This document shows positions 35,984 through 45,274 of a stretch of 64,000 bases of DNA, in pieces. Under the pieces are notes generated by a model, which saw nothing but the letters and a program-made list of their open reading frames with translations, was not told the DNA's origin and did not search any database. Made by a program: the position numbers and the translations under genes. Each line of letters opens with the position of its first letter. The first letter of the stretch is position 1. This stretch comes from Pseudoalteromonas phenolica (GTDB lineage: Bacteria > Pseudomonadota > Gammaproteobacteria > Enterobacterales > Alteromonadaceae): positions 62,001-126,000 of the forward strand of contig NZ_PPSW01000012.1 of NCBI RefSeq assembly GCF_005876835.1, given 5' to 3'.

Positions 35984-38380
35984 ATGGCCGAAATTAAACT
36001 GATTTTGACGACGCACATTGCTTATTTCAGGCGCCACCCTTGGCTATTATTGCTCTTCATTGTGGGCTTGAGTTTAGGTAGTGCCCTACTCTCCGCCATT
36101 GCAGGGCTTAATCAAGAAGCAAAAAATCGCCATAGTAAATCATCGGCACTCATCGACTCTGCAATTAGCCACATCGTAAAGCCACCCATAGGGCAAGACT
36201 ATATTGATGGTAGGTTGTGGCTAACGTTACGCGAACATGGTTTTAGCAACGCCCAGCCAGTATTACGGGGAAAGCTGACTCTCGCGTCAGGTCAAACGCT
36301 CTACCTGCAAGGTATCAATAGCTTGCTCTGGATGACGAAGCCCATTACTACTTCGTCAACACAGACCGAACAGTCAAAAAATCAAAACGCTGGTTTTTCA
36401 TTTGATGCCATTATGATTGATACTGATCGGGCACAAAAATATCAACTCAACAAAGATGACAATGCGCTTGCGCTGCAAAACAACCCGCATACGCCAAAAT
36501 TTATATTAGTTGATGACATTGGTGTTTGGTCGCTCACCGATATTGCTTATGCAGACATGCTACTCAACGCACAAGGTAAACTCAGTTTTATCGAGTTTAC
36601 AGGCTTATCATCTGAGCAAGTTTCGCAGGTTGAAGCCATTTTAGGCAATGAAGCCAGATTAACTTCCTCACAAGAGCAAGACTTTGATGCGCTTTCCGAA
36701 GCTTTCTTTTTTAACCTCGCAGCACTGGCAATACTTGGTTACATTGTCGCAGCGTTTTTAAGTTTCAATGCCATTAAGCTTTCTATTGCTGGGCGCAAAA
36801 AACTGCTCACTCAATTTAACCTGTTGGGGTGCTCAAAACTGGCGGTTACGACGGCCATTGTCATAGAGTTTACCCTCTTGAGTTTTATGACCGCGCTACT
36901 TGGCAGCGTGGCAGGCTTTTTAATTGCCAATGCACTGGTGCTCGATATAAACCGTACCTTGATGGGGCTATATCAGTTAGATAAAGCGCTTACCATCGGC
37001 TGGCAGTGGCAAACTTTAGCACTGGGATTTATTGTCAACTTAGCAACATTGGCACTAATGGTTGTAACTCAAAAAAATACGCTGAAAAACCAAGGCAATA
37101 TGCTTTTCGGTCTATCGCTCATTAGTATTCTTGCCGCACTGAGTTACTTGTATTTAAATGCCAACACTGAATTTGAAGCACTGTTATTGTGTTTTTTCAT
37201 CTTAGCTTTGTTTGTGCTGCTCACTCCAACTTGCCTACAAGGTTTGCTGAGTTTCAACAACCCATTTAAGCAACCTCTTTGGCAATGGTTATATGCCGAC
37301 AGTAAATCTCAATTAACTGAATTACGTATTGCCATTGTGGCTATCTTAGTTGCGCTTGGTAGCGCTATTGGTATGCAAATTATGGTAGAAAGTTTCAGTA
37401 ACACCCTCAATGCACACCTTGAGAAACAACTTAGTGCCGACATGTATATTCATGTTGATAAATACCAATCAGAACTAAGAGCGAACCTAAGTAATGATGT
37501 TGAGATTCAGCGCGTCGGTATTTACATGGCATCAAACGGTTACATCGACGCTATACCTGCTAAACTTGCCAGCTTTGGTAATAGAACTGAAGCTTTCTCA
37601 CATATCAACTTAACATCGGGCGAGCATGTAAATCAGGCTCATTTTGCTAATAGCGGCTGCATAGCCAATGAACAAGCACTTATAAAACACGGTATTAAAC
37701 TTGGCGATACTGTGATGTTCAAACAAAACCAACACACTTTCTTATGTCGTATTTCTGCCTTTGCTTATGATTATGGCAACACCGCATTGGGTCTCATTAC
37801 CCTTGAAGGCAATATCAAGCAAAGCCCATTACATTGGCAAGTGCATGGCTTATCACTGACCTTAAAAGAACAAGTATCAACCTCTCAAATTACTGAAAAG
37901 CTGATTAATAACTATGGAGTAGATAGCGCCGCTATCTCAGAAAATAAACGCTTTAAAGAAATCGCTAATAAACTGTTTAACGACACCTTTAAAGTCACGA
38001 AAATACTTAATGGGTTTATTCTCGCTATTGCGCTACTCAGTTTATGTATAAGCTTATTAAGCCTCAGTGCCCAGCACGCAAAACAACTGGCTGTGCTTAA
38101 CAGTCTAGGGGTCGAACCCACTCAACTACATAAGTTAAAACTCATACAAACCTTTGCTTTAGTTGGTTTTACATGTTTATTTGCCGTCCCACTCGGCTTA
38201 GCGTTAGGTTTAGCGCTGTTGAAGTATGTTATGCCCATCGCCTTTGGTTGGACCATTCATTTCTATTTAGATATACCAGCTCTGATCAGCACTTGTTTCT
38301 TCTTGCTGTTATCTGCTGTGATATGCGCTTATCTACCTGTGAAACGGCTCACAGCAAGCTTGAATCGTAAGGAAGGTTAA
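35984..38380 (+). CDS. FtsX/MacB-like ABC permease (AttFG-type)
   Basis: A 798-residue permease. It has an N-terminal helix (about 18-38), a long extracytoplasmic domain, a cluster of helices from about 245 to 435 and a second FtsX-like four-helix set near the C-terminus (LNGFILAIALLSLCISLLSL; GWTIHFYLDIPALISTCFF). This double FtsX arrangement fits lipoprotein- or lipid-handling transporters. It starts 3 bases after the ATPase gene and ends 2 bases before the lipocalin-like gene. Confidence 0.9.
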   Translation: MAEIKLILTTHIAYFRRHPWLLLLFIVGLSLGSALLSAIAGLNQEAKNRHSKSSALIDSAISHIVKPPIGQDYIDGRLWLTLREHGFSNAQPVLRGKLTLASGQTLYLQGINSLLWMTKPITTSSTQTEQSKNQNAGFSFDAIMIDTDRAQKYQLNKDDNALALQNNPHTPKFILVDDIGVWSLTDIAYADMLLNAQGKLSFIEFTGLSSEQVSQVEAILGNEARLTSSQEQDFDALSEAFFFNLAALAILGYIVAAFLSFNAIKLSIAGRKKLLTQFNLLGCSKLAVTTAIVIEFTLLSFMTALLGSVAGFLIANALVLDINRTLMGLYQLDKALTIGWQWQTLALGFIVNLATLALMVVTQKNTLKNQGNMLFGLSLISILAALSYLYLNANTEFEALLLCFFILALFVLLTPTCLQGLLSFNNPFKQPLWQWLYADSKSQLTELRIAIVAILVALGSAIGMQIMVESFSNTLNAHLEKQLSADMYIHVDKYQSELRANLSNDVEIQRVGIYMASNGYIDAIPAKLASFGNRTEAFSHINLTSGEHVNQAHFANSGCIANEQALIKHGIKLGDTVMFKQNQHTFLCRISAFAYDYGNTALGLITLEGNIKQSPLHWQVHGLSLTLKEQVSTSQITEKLINNYGVDSAAISENKRFKEIANKLFNDTFKVTKILNGFILAIALLSLCISLLSLSAQHAKQLAVLNSLGVEPTQLHKLKLIQTFALVGFTCLFAVPLGLALGLALLKYVMPIAFGWTIHFYLDIPALISTCFFLLLSAVICAYLPVKRLTASLNRKEG

Positions 38381-38382
38381 TT

Positions 38383-39438
38383 GTGAAATCCTTTTATGTC
38401 TTATTATTCTCTTTATTGACACTACTGGGGTGTGAAAGAGCGCCACAACCGCAAGAAAAACAGCTTTTACATACCATGCGCGGCGAACCTGTCGATGCTA
38501 AACGTGGTATGAAGTTTCCAGAAGATCATGGCGCACATTTCGCGCAAGGCATTGAATGGTGGTACATCACTGCAACCCTCACGGCTGAGACAGGTGAAAC
38601 ATTTGGTGCGCAGTGGACGCTATTTAGAACCCAAGTACCTCTACCTTTTAAATCAACTTGGTGGGACGATCAGCTCTACTTCGCGCATTTCGCCCTGCAA
38701 CATGAGCAAAAACATGTTGCCTTTGAGCGCTATGCCCGTGCAGGCCAAGCGCAAATAACATCACAACCCTTTGCTGCTTTTTTAGATGATTGGTCACTTG
38801 AAAGTACAGCGCACAGTTTTCTACCTTTGCAAATGAAAGCAAAACAAGGCGACTATGCCATTGATGTTTTGCTAACTAACAGCCCAATTACGCTACATGG
38901 CGACAACGGCTACAGCCAAAAAACACAAAGCGGTCATGCCTCTTACTATTTTAGCTACCCGTTTCTTGAAACTGCTGGCACCCTAACCTTTGCAGGTAAA
39001 GAGTATAAAGTCACAGGTAACGCGTGGTACGACCGAGAATGGTCGGCAAGCTTAATCGACAAAAACCAAATGGGTTGGGACTGGTTTAGCCTTGTAAGTC
39101 AGACGGATGCAAAACAAAAAATAGGCCTGATGTTATTCTGCATTCGTGATGCACAACAAAACTATGATTACTGTAGCGGCACACATATTGATGAAAAAGG
39201 CCAAACACAGCAAATTCTCAAACAAGATATTCTGCTAGAGAAGCTCGAACACATAAGCATTGATAATAAACACTACCCGAGCAAATGGCGTGTTACTTTG
39301 CCCAATATCGAACCTATCGTAATTGAAACCATCACCAAAGATTCTGTTAATAAGCTTTCGATTCAATACTGGGAAGGCAGAGTTCGAGCCAGTGGCGGCT
39401 TTAAAGGTATGGGGTATGCAGAGTTATTTGGATACTAA
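38383..39438 (+). CDS. AttH/CrtC-family lipocalin-like lipoprotein
   Basis: A 351-residue lipoprotein (lipobox LLGC at residues 13-16), starting at GTG 38383 with GGAAGG at 38371. The mature part has the AttH/CrtC signature FPEDHGAHFAQGIEWWYITA and GNAWYDREWSAS, two lipocalin-like barrels. With the ATPase and FtsX-type permease upstream it forms the conserved attEFGH gene set (named from Agrobacterium), thought to export or process a hydrophobic ligand. Enzyme activity is unproven. Confidence 0.9.
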   Translation: MKSFYVLLFSLLTLLGCERAPQPQEKQLLHTMRGEPVDAKRGMKFPEDHGAHFAQGIEWWYITATLTAETGETFGAQWTLFRTQVPLPFKSTWWDDQLYFAHFALQHEQKHVAFERYARAGQAQITSQPFAAFLDDWSLESTAHSFLPLQMKAKQGDYAIDVLLTNSPITLHGDNGYSQKTQSGHASYYFSYPFLETAGTLTFAGKEYKVTGNAWYDREWSASLIDKNQMGWDWFSLVSQTDAKQKIGLMLFCIRDAQQNYDYCSGTHIDEKGQTQQILKQDILLEKLEHISIDNKHYPSKWRVTLPNIEPIVIETITKDSVNKLSIQYWEGRVRASGGFKGMGYAELFGY

Positions 39439-39564
39439 CTATCAGGGTGCTGGCTATTTGAGTACTGGTTATGTAGGTTTTAGTTTTTGATAGTGGAAGC
39501 GGTTAGTTAGACAATTTATAAACTAACCCTCGTCACTCATCTCTTTCACTTCTACTGGCTGTAG

Positions 39565-39583
39565 GCGTGGCTTCATGCCACGC
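39565..39583. terminator. Hairpin between convergent genes
   Basis: GCGTGGC-TTCAT-GCCACGC, a perfect 7-bp GC-rich stem. It lies 12 bp after the stop of the minus-strand gene and about 130 bp after the AttH-like gene. The U tract is poor on both strands. Confidence 0.5.
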
Positions 39584-39595
39584 TCAAGTTTACAT

Positions 39596-39994
39596 TTAAG
39601 CCCGAACAGCTTGAGCTTTAACTTCAGACTTGTTCAGCTTTAAGACACACAAAACAGCCATTAACACGCCGATAAGATTAATCACCATATAACTGTCTGG
39701 CGTAATATTAAAATGTAAGCTGATTGCTACAGCAAAAGAAAAGCCGAGTTTAGTACCACTCCACCCAACTACAAATATTTGGCATAACCAAAAAATCTTC
39801 ACGAAATTTTGACCTAAGCCATGTCCTCTTAACAGAGAAGCACTCGCAACTAAGCCGAAAATATATAATAACGCTGACAAAGGCTCTAAGACATCGTGAG
39901 ATACGTAACTATAAACGTTCACAATTAAGCCTAGAATAGCTGAGACTGCGGTAAAAGAAACAATAAATATAATGGGGTTATTAAATTTGAACAC
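39596..39994 (-). CDS. Hypothetical four-helix membrane protein
   Basis: 132 residues, starting at GTG 39994 with a weak ribosome site. Four hydrophobic helices (about 8-30, 37-57, 66-86 and 103-121), including VKIFWLCQIFVVGWSGTKLG. The C-terminus is short and basic. No family recognised. The terminator-like hairpin at 40067-40090 lies 73 bp upstream on the same strand, so this gene may be controlled by an attenuated leader. Confidence 0.68.
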   Translation of the reverse strand: MFKFNNPIIFIVSFTAVSAILGLIVNVYSYVSHDVLEPLSALLYIFGLVASASLLRGHGLGQNFVKIFWLCQIFVVGWSGTKLGFSFAVAISLHFNITPDSYMVINLIGVLMAVLCVLKLNKSEVKAQAVRA

Positions 39995-40066
39995 TCAGGT
40001 TTTCTCTTACTTCTAATAATAGCTGATAATAAATAGTTTCAAACAATTCAACAATACTCAGAAAAT

Positions 40067-40090
40067 AAAAAAGCCCCAACATGTGGGGCT
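40067..40090 (-). terminator. Rho-independent terminator of the candidate sRNA/leader
   Basis: On the minus strand AGCCCCA-CATGT-TGGGGCT is followed by six T (plus-strand A at 40067-40072). It is not the ycaO terminator, which lies 195 bp upstream. Confidence 0.82.
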
Positions 40091-40195
40091 AAAATAGCTC
40101 AAGCTTGGATGGGAGGTAAGCTTTAACCTTGTGAAAATAAGCAGTCAGGTAGCACTCCTAAAGTTTGGATAACTAATCTGAATGAGCTCACAGTG
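40067..40195 (-). ncRNA. Candidate small RNA or attenuated leader with C-rich anti-SD loop
   Basis: Read on the minus strand, TTGACA (40225-40220) is followed by a weak -10 and about 130 bases without a frame. They end in the GC-rich terminator at 40067-40090. Inside, AAGCTT-ACCTCCCATCC-AAGCTT (40123-40101) folds a 6-bp stem that exposes a C-rich loop able to pair with Shine-Dalgarno sequences. The element lies between the terminator of ycaO (40285-40312) and the start of the small membrane protein gene, so it is a separate transcript or that gene's leader. Confidence 0.5.
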
Positions 40196-40284
40196 TATTA
40201 CTTTATTTGCACTAATTGATGTCAATTTTGCTTTTAAATGTAAGCGGTTATGTCTAGCGACATACTCTAGAATAAATCGAATAC

Positions 40285-40312
40285 AAAAAAGGCGCTAACG
40301 TTCGCTAGCGCC
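40285..40312 (-). terminator. Terminator of the ycaO gene
   Basis: On the minus strand GGCGCTA-GCGAACGT-TAGCGCC followed by six T, 30 bp after the ycaO stop. Confidence 0.9.
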
Positions 40313-40341
40313 TTTCAATCTTTTTATTCTCGAAGCCAAAA

Positions 40342-42528
40342 TTAGCTTTGTGTTAAACGTGCTCGTGCAGCATGAAGCTTTTTATAGCTTTCAATTAAGC
40401 GTAAATGCTTGTCTAGACCTTCAAGGTTCATGCTGGTTTCAGTTAAACCATAGAAAGTCACATCGCCATTGATTGAGCCGACAACCGCGTCCATCACTTC
40501 TTGACCGAACATACGTGTGAAGCTGTGAATGTAATCTTCAATTTCAAGCTCTTCATCAAGTGCTACTTCTAAGGTTGCATCCATCGCTTGGTAGAATAAA
40601 CCACGCTCAACAATGGTGTTGTCGTTGTATTGTAAGAAGGCTTCAACAAGCTCTTTAGTCGCTTCTAAATCACCTAACGCTAAATAAATTAATAGCTTAA
40701 GCTCAAGAATTGTCAGCTGACCCCACACTGTGTTTTCGTCAAACTCAATACCAATTAAGGTGATGATGTCGATGTAGTTGTCTAGTTCAGATTCTTCTAA
40801 ACGCTCAACTAAATCAGCCAATTCATCTTCACTCAAACGATGTAGATTTAAGATGTCTTCACGATATTGTAGAGCTTTATTGGTATTATCCCAAATTAAG
40901 TCTTCAACCGGATACACTTCTGAATAGTCTGGTACAAGAATACGACATGCGTTGCCAATGTGTGTAAATTCAGTCACATAAGCTTCTTTACCCATTGATT
41001 CTAATATACCAAATAACTTGTCTGACTCTTCTTCAGTTGTGCCTGAGAAGTCCCACTCAACAAACTCATACTCGTGCTTAGCACTGAAGAAACGCCAAGA
41101 AATTTTACCTGTTGAATCAATAAAGTGTTCTACAAAGTTCTCAGGCTCTTGCACTGCCATGCTGTTAAATGTTGGCTTAGGTACATCGTTTAAGCCCTCG
41201 AAGCTACGACCTTGCAATAGCTCAGTTAAGCTACGTTCAAGCGCAACCTCAAAGCTTGGGTGTGCACCGAATGACGCAAATACACCGCCCGTTTTCGGGT
41301 TCATCAGTGTCACACACATAACCGGGAATTGACCGCCAAGTGATGCGTCTTTAACAACAACAGGGAAGCCCTGCTCTTCAAGACCTTGTATACCTTCAAC
41401 AATACCAGGGAATTTATCTAATACGGCCTGTGGTACATCTGGTAATACAATTTCTTGCTCGATGATCTGACGTTTAACCGCACGTTCAAAAATCTCAGAC
41501 AAACACTGAACTTTCGCTTCAGCTAGGTTGTTACCCGCACTCATACCATTACTTAAGAATAAGTTTTCGATTAAGTTGGTTGGGAAGTAAACCGTTTCAC
41601 CGTCTGAGTGACGTGTGTAAGGAATTGAACAAATCCCACGTTCAACATTGCCTGAGTTAGTATCGATTAGGTGTGAACCACATAACTCACCCTCTGGATC
41701 GTAAATCTCGCGCGTATATTCGTCTAAGATCTCTGTTGGTAATTCATCTTCTTCGTTTGGCTTGAACCATTTTTCATTTGGATAATGCACAAACTCAGCA
41801 TTGGCGATTTCAGTACCGAAGAACTGGTCGTTATAGAAGAAGTTACAGCTTAAACGCTCAATGAATTCACCTAGTGCCGAGCATAAAGCGCTCTCTTTGG
41901 TTGCACCTTTACCATTGGTAAAGCACATTTCAGAAGCCGCATCACGGATATGCAAAGACCAAACATTCGGTACGATATTACGCCATGAAGAAATTTCGAT
42001 CTTCATGCCTAAGTCTTCCATTACCGATGTCATATTGGCAATGGTCTGCTCAAGCGGTAGGTCTTTACCTAAAATATATGTCTCTGTGCCGCCTTCTGGC
42101 GTTGTCATCAACATCGCTTGCGCATCAGCGTCTAGGTTTTCAACGGTTTCAAGTTGGAAATCAGGGCCAGTTTGGATCACCTTTTTCACAGTACAGCGGT
42201 CAACCGCGCGCAACATACCTTCTCTATCTCTCTCAGAGATATGCTCTGGGATCTCTACCTGAATTTTAAAAATCTGGTTATAGCGATTTTCAGGATCAAC
42301 AATGTTGTTTTGCGCGACACGAATGCCATCAGTCGGAATATCACGGGCGTTACAGTACACTTTAATAAAGTAAGCCGCACACATTGCTGATGAAGCTAAG
42401 AAGTAATCGAATGGGCTTGGTGCTGAGCCATCACCTTTATAACGAATTGGTTGATCGGCAATAATTGAGAAATCATCGAATTTCGCTTCAATTCGAAGAT
42501 TATCAAGAAAGTTAACTTTGATTTCCAT
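40342..42528 (-). CDS. ycaO: OsmC domain-YcaO domain fusion protein
   Basis: A 728-residue protein. Residues 1-140 form an OsmC/Ohr-like domain with both reactive cysteines in the usual places (SSAMCAAYF; DRCTVKKVI). From about 165 it aligns with E. coli YcaO as I recall it (NVWSLHIRDAASEMCFTNGK; SALGEFIERLS; LSEIFERAVK, the ATP-binding glutamates; LGGQFPVMCV). The C-terminal 150 residues are helical and TPR-like, as in E. coli. YcaO proteins activate backbone amides with ATP; E. coli YcaO assists RimO in S12 beta-methylthiolation. The OsmC part is absent from E. coli YcaO and adds a thiol chemistry of unknown use. Confidence 0.92.
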   Translation of the reverse strand: MEIKVNFLDNLRIEAKFDDFSIIADQPIRYKGDGSAPSPFDYFLASSAMCAAYFIKVYCNARDIPTDGIRVAQNNIVDPENRYNQIFKIQVEIPEHISERDREGMLRAVDRCTVKKVIQTGPDFQLETVENLDADAQAMLMTTPEGGTETYILGKDLPLEQTIANMTSVMEDLGMKIEISSWRNIVPNVWSLHIRDAASEMCFTNGKGATKESALCSALGEFIERLSCNFFYNDQFFGTEIANAEFVHYPNEKWFKPNEEDELPTEILDEYTREIYDPEGELCGSHLIDTNSGNVERGICSIPYTRHSDGETVYFPTNLIENLFLSNGMSAGNNLAEAKVQCLSEIFERAVKRQIIEQEIVLPDVPQAVLDKFPGIVEGIQGLEEQGFPVVVKDASLGGQFPVMCVTLMNPKTGGVFASFGAHPSFEVALERSLTELLQGRSFEGLNDVPKPTFNSMAVQEPENFVEHFIDSTGKISWRFFSAKHEYEFVEWDFSGTTEEESDKLFGILESMGKEAYVTEFTHIGNACRILVPDYSEVYPVEDLIWDNTNKALQYREDILNLHRLSEDELADLVERLEESELDNYIDIITLIGIEFDENTVWGQLTILELKLLIYLALGDLEATKELVEAFLQYNDNTIVERGLFYQAMDATLEVALDEELEIEDYIHSFTRMFGQEVMDAVVGSINGDVTFYGLTETSMNLEGLDKHLRLIESYKKLHAARARLTQS

Positions 42529-42548
42529 AGAGCGGTTTCCACGGTCGC

Positions 42549-42576
42549 GCGCTTACTATGCTTTGTAAGCGCTTTT
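42549..42576. promoter_or_regulatory. Inverted repeat upstream of ycaO
   Basis: GCGCTTAC (42549-42556) and GTAAGCGC (42565-42572) form an 8-bp stem followed by TTTT on the plus strand. It lies 21 bp before the ycaO start, so it is a leader hairpin or an operator with half-sites like those of LacI-family regulators. Choice between these is open. Confidence 0.4.
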
Positions 42577-42651
42577 CTAAAAATACCGCTAATTATCCGC
42601 TTTTTCTGCTCAACTGTCTTGGATTAATTATAAAAAAACGCCAACGGCAGA

Positions 42652-43293
42652 CTAAAATGCCTTTTGCAGAAAAATATCGTAGCGATACTCGTTCAATTTA
42701 CTGGTTTTTTTAGCCGTCATCATTTTCTGCTCTTGCTTAGATTTACGTTTAAACAAGCCATCTTTGTCGTTTAAAGGCTGTTCGGGAAAATACAGCTGTG
42801 TCAGTAAAGATTTATATCCGTACTTACTGATTTTTATATGAATATGAGGTGTACGCTGCTGCGGTGCATTTAACGGATATGCTCCCGGCATCACGGTTTT
42901 AAATTTAAAGCGCCCTTGTTTACCACTTTGCAAAATCGCCCAGCCTTGAAAATGCGGGTCAATTGGCGCTTCACTGTTATCGTGAGGGTGATGATATTTA
43001 CCATAACTATTAGCCTGCCATAGATCTATGGTGACATCTTCAATGGCATTACCATCTTGGTCAAACACTTGTCCAAAGATTTCTATAATAGTGCCTTTGG
43101 CACGCCCTACTTTACCTTCGACTTGGGTTAAATCTGCATCTTTGTCTTTTTGCGGGGTTATAGGATAAAACGGCCCTTCGACTTCTCTAGGGGTTAACAT
43201 ATTAGCGCCTGCCTGTGCGCCAAACGTTTGGCTTACAAGTAACCCCCCCATCGAGCCTAAGGCTGCACTTTTAATAAATTCTCTGCGCTTCAT
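42652..43293 (-). CDS. Tat-exported intradiol ring-cleavage dioxygenase-like protein
   Basis: A 213-residue protein with a Tat signal (KRREFIKSAALGSMGGLL). The fold matches protocatechuate 3,4-dioxygenase: LTPREVEGPFYP, DLWQANSYGKYHHP, PGAYPL and RTPHIHIKI supply the two Tyr and two His ligands of ferric iron. Periplasmic relatives are common in marine bacteria and their aromatic substrates are unknown. GGAGAA precedes the ATG. It stands alone, so it is not part of a visible aromatic pathway. Confidence 0.88.
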   Translation of the reverse strand: MKRREFIKSAALGSMGGLLVSQTFGAQAGANMLTPREVEGPFYPITPQKDKDADLTQVEGKVGRAKGTIIEIFGQVFDQDGNAIEDVTIDLWQANSYGKYHHPHDNSEAPIDPHFQGWAILQSGKQGRFKFKTVMPGAYPLNAPQQRTPHIHIKISKYGYKSLLTQLYFPEQPLNDKDGLFKRKSKQEQKMMTAKKTSKLNEYRYDIFLQKAF

Positions 43294-43432
43294 TGTATTC
43301 TCCTCACCTACTTAACATGGCTATTTGTCATTGCATGGTTTTCACTGTAAAGCGCAGCGGTTTATTCGTCTTATTAATCTTCTATTATTTTTCTATCTCA
43401 AAATTTATTTAATTAAACTATGAAGTTGAAAC

Positions 43433-43458
43433 AAAAAAGCCCGCTTAACAAAGCGGGC
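43433..43458 (-). terminator. Terminator of the endonuclease gene
   Basis: On the minus strand GCCCGCTT-TGTT-AAGCGGGC followed by six T, 19 bp after the stop. Confidence 0.9.
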
Positions 43459-43477
43459 TTCTCGTCTTAAAAGATTA

Positions 43478-45274
43478 TTAGTTAATCTTAATCGACCAGG
43501 CGTTTAATGTGCCCACGTCTTGGTTATAGTGATCTTGCACTCTTAACTGCCAAGTGCCTTTTACACTACCCGATAAATTCACCATGTAAGACTCGACTAC
43601 ATTGTCAGCACTATCACTGCCGTTATAGTTTTTAAGCTGATATTGAGCACCTGTTGGCGACGTTAATACAAGGCTAATATCACCACGGTAAGTGTGGCTG
43701 ATATTAACGTTTACCGTTGCTGTGCCTGAAGTCGTTGAGTTATCAACATCCAGTGTTGAAGCCATTGCGCTGTTATCAGGAATCGCTGATACGCTATTCA
43801 TTTCAAAGAATGTGTCTTCAACTACAGGGTCAGTAACAGGCGTTCCACCATTGAAACTTTGCCCTGCATTCACTTGGTTGTACGTTGAAGCTGTTACTTG
43901 CCACGTAAAGTCACTGTACTTTGAACCTGAGCCAGTAAGTTGTAGCGCATGGCCTACTGCAGTAGATGACGTTTCAGAGACAGGAATTGCTGTTGAAGAT
44001 TGACCCTGCGCTGCACCATCGGTTGCAGTAAAGGTACCTTCATAACTTAAGAATTGAACCAGCTTGCCAGAATTATCGACTAATGCGATACCGTCAGGGC
44101 CACCATTTTGTAGGCCACTCATGGCGAAAAATTTAGTACCAAAACCAGATTGTTGATCTGCTAAAGTGCCTGATAGTGAAATGGTTTTGTATGCCGCACC
44201 GCCGTTGCCGTTATAAGCAACAAGTTGCCAGCCACTTAGATCTGTTCCAACTGCACCTGCAATTTCAACCCCTTCGTTCACATCCGAACCATTGTTATCA
44301 TAATGAAGTTCGTTGATCCAAGGTGTTGCGTCATGACTACCTGTGTCACCACCACCGGTTTCGCCACCGCCAGTTCCAGTACCAGCATCTACGCCTGAAC
44401 AATCACTTTCGAAAATACACGCTGCAAATTCAGGGTGATCGATAAATGGGTTACGGTTACCTTGATATTCAAAAATCACATCGTTGCGACGACGTTCAAA
44501 ATCATCAACTGGGTCGTCTTTGTGCCATTGAATAAGCACTGCTTTTAAACCCATGTAAGCAACAGATTCATTACCTCCGGTTTTAGAGGCTTCAATTTTG
44601 CTGCGATCATCGGTCAATATTAAATCAGGCTCTACAAAACCATTGACATTTGTACCACCTTCATAGCGCACTGCTAAATACATTAATGCACGGGCTACAT
44701 CACCACGACGACCCGGCCAAGTTTGCCAAATACCGTCTAACGGACCTGAACCCATAGTTAGATTCACTTCAGATGATGATCCACCGCGGTTGTTATTTAT
44801 ATCAGTGGTTTTTGTTGAGCAAGATGCACTAGTACAATTTGCATAAGGTTTGTTATTTCTACTCGAATTGTAGCTACTATTTGAAATAAATAAGTGATGT
44901 AGGTCTGTATATGCCAAATTTTGACTGCCATCTTTTGGAAAACCATAAGACTTCGGCCAAGAGTGTTCGCGGTTGTAGCTAGTATTACCACCACCCACTT
45001 TGGTATAAACTGCATTTTTATATACATCAACAACTTGAGAGTTATTATCTGGGTTTTCATCGGCTTTTTCTAGCACGTCCCAAGTATCTGTATTTGATGA
45101 TGTATAAGGAATTTTGGTGTGACCCTTAATAATTATATGCAAGCTTTGTTTCAGTGTTGTTGCATTTGCATTATCAATGTTCTGGTAATAGTTTTGTGGC
45201 GCAGCAGCCAAGGATACACCTGACAACGTGCTCATAAGCATCGCCATAGATGTCAATCTAAGTGAGAGTTTCAT
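43478..45274 (-). CDS. Secreted endonuclease I with lamin-tail and P domains
   Basis: A 598-residue secreted protein (signal ending SLAAA). The catalytic endonuclease I domain (about 25-285) has YNREHSWPKSYGF with the general-base His, and DLHHLFISNSSYNSSRNNKP. A Gly/Thr-rich linker (GTGTGGGETGGGDTGS) leads to a lamin-tail-like beta sandwich (about 315-465, NEGVEIAGAVGTDLSGWQLV). The C-terminal P/Homo B domain is at about 485-598 (VNISHTYRGDISLVLTSPTG; GTLNAWSIKIN). It would degrade extracellular DNA for nutrients or biofilm control. Confidence 0.9.
   Translation of the reverse strand: MKLSLRLTSMAMLMSTLSGVSLAAAPQNYYQNIDNANATTLKQSLHIIIKGHTKIPYTSSNTDTWDVLEKADENPDNNSQVVDVYKNAVYTKVGGGNTSYNREHSWPKSYGFPKDGSQNLAYTDLHHLFISNSSYNSSRNNKPYANCTSASCSTKTTDINNNRGGSSSEVNLTMGSGPLDGIWQTWPGRRGDVARALMYLAVRYEGGTNVNGFVEPDLILTDDRSKIEASKTGGNESVAYMGLKAVLIQWHKDDPVDDFERRRNDVIFEYQGNRNPFIDHPEFAACIFESDCSGVDAGTGTGGGETGGGDTGSHDATPWINELHYDNNGSDVNEGVEIAGAVGTDLSGWQLVAYNGNGGAAYKTISLSGTLADQQSGFGTKFFAMSGLQNGGPDGIALVDNSGKLVQFLSYEGTFTATDGAAQGQSSTAIPVSETSSTAVGHALQLTGSGSKYSDFTWQVTASTYNQVNAGQSFNGGTPVTDPVVEDTFFEMNSVSAIPDNSAMASTLDVDNSTTSGTATVNVNISHTYRGDISLVLTSPTGAQYQLKNYNGSDSADNVVESYMVNLSGSVKGTWQLRVQDHYNQDVGTLNAWSIKIN

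Noticed and set aside
40101..40123. GGATGGGAGG in a hairpin loop on the plus strand, read as a CsrA-binding element
   Set aside because: The terminator and TTGACA box support transcription of the minus strand only; no plus-strand unit is visible there.
41861..42262. 133-codon open frame opposite the ycaO gene
   Set aside because: It lies wholly inside the well-supported ycaO frame, has no ribosome site or family motif, and reflects codon bias on the other strand.
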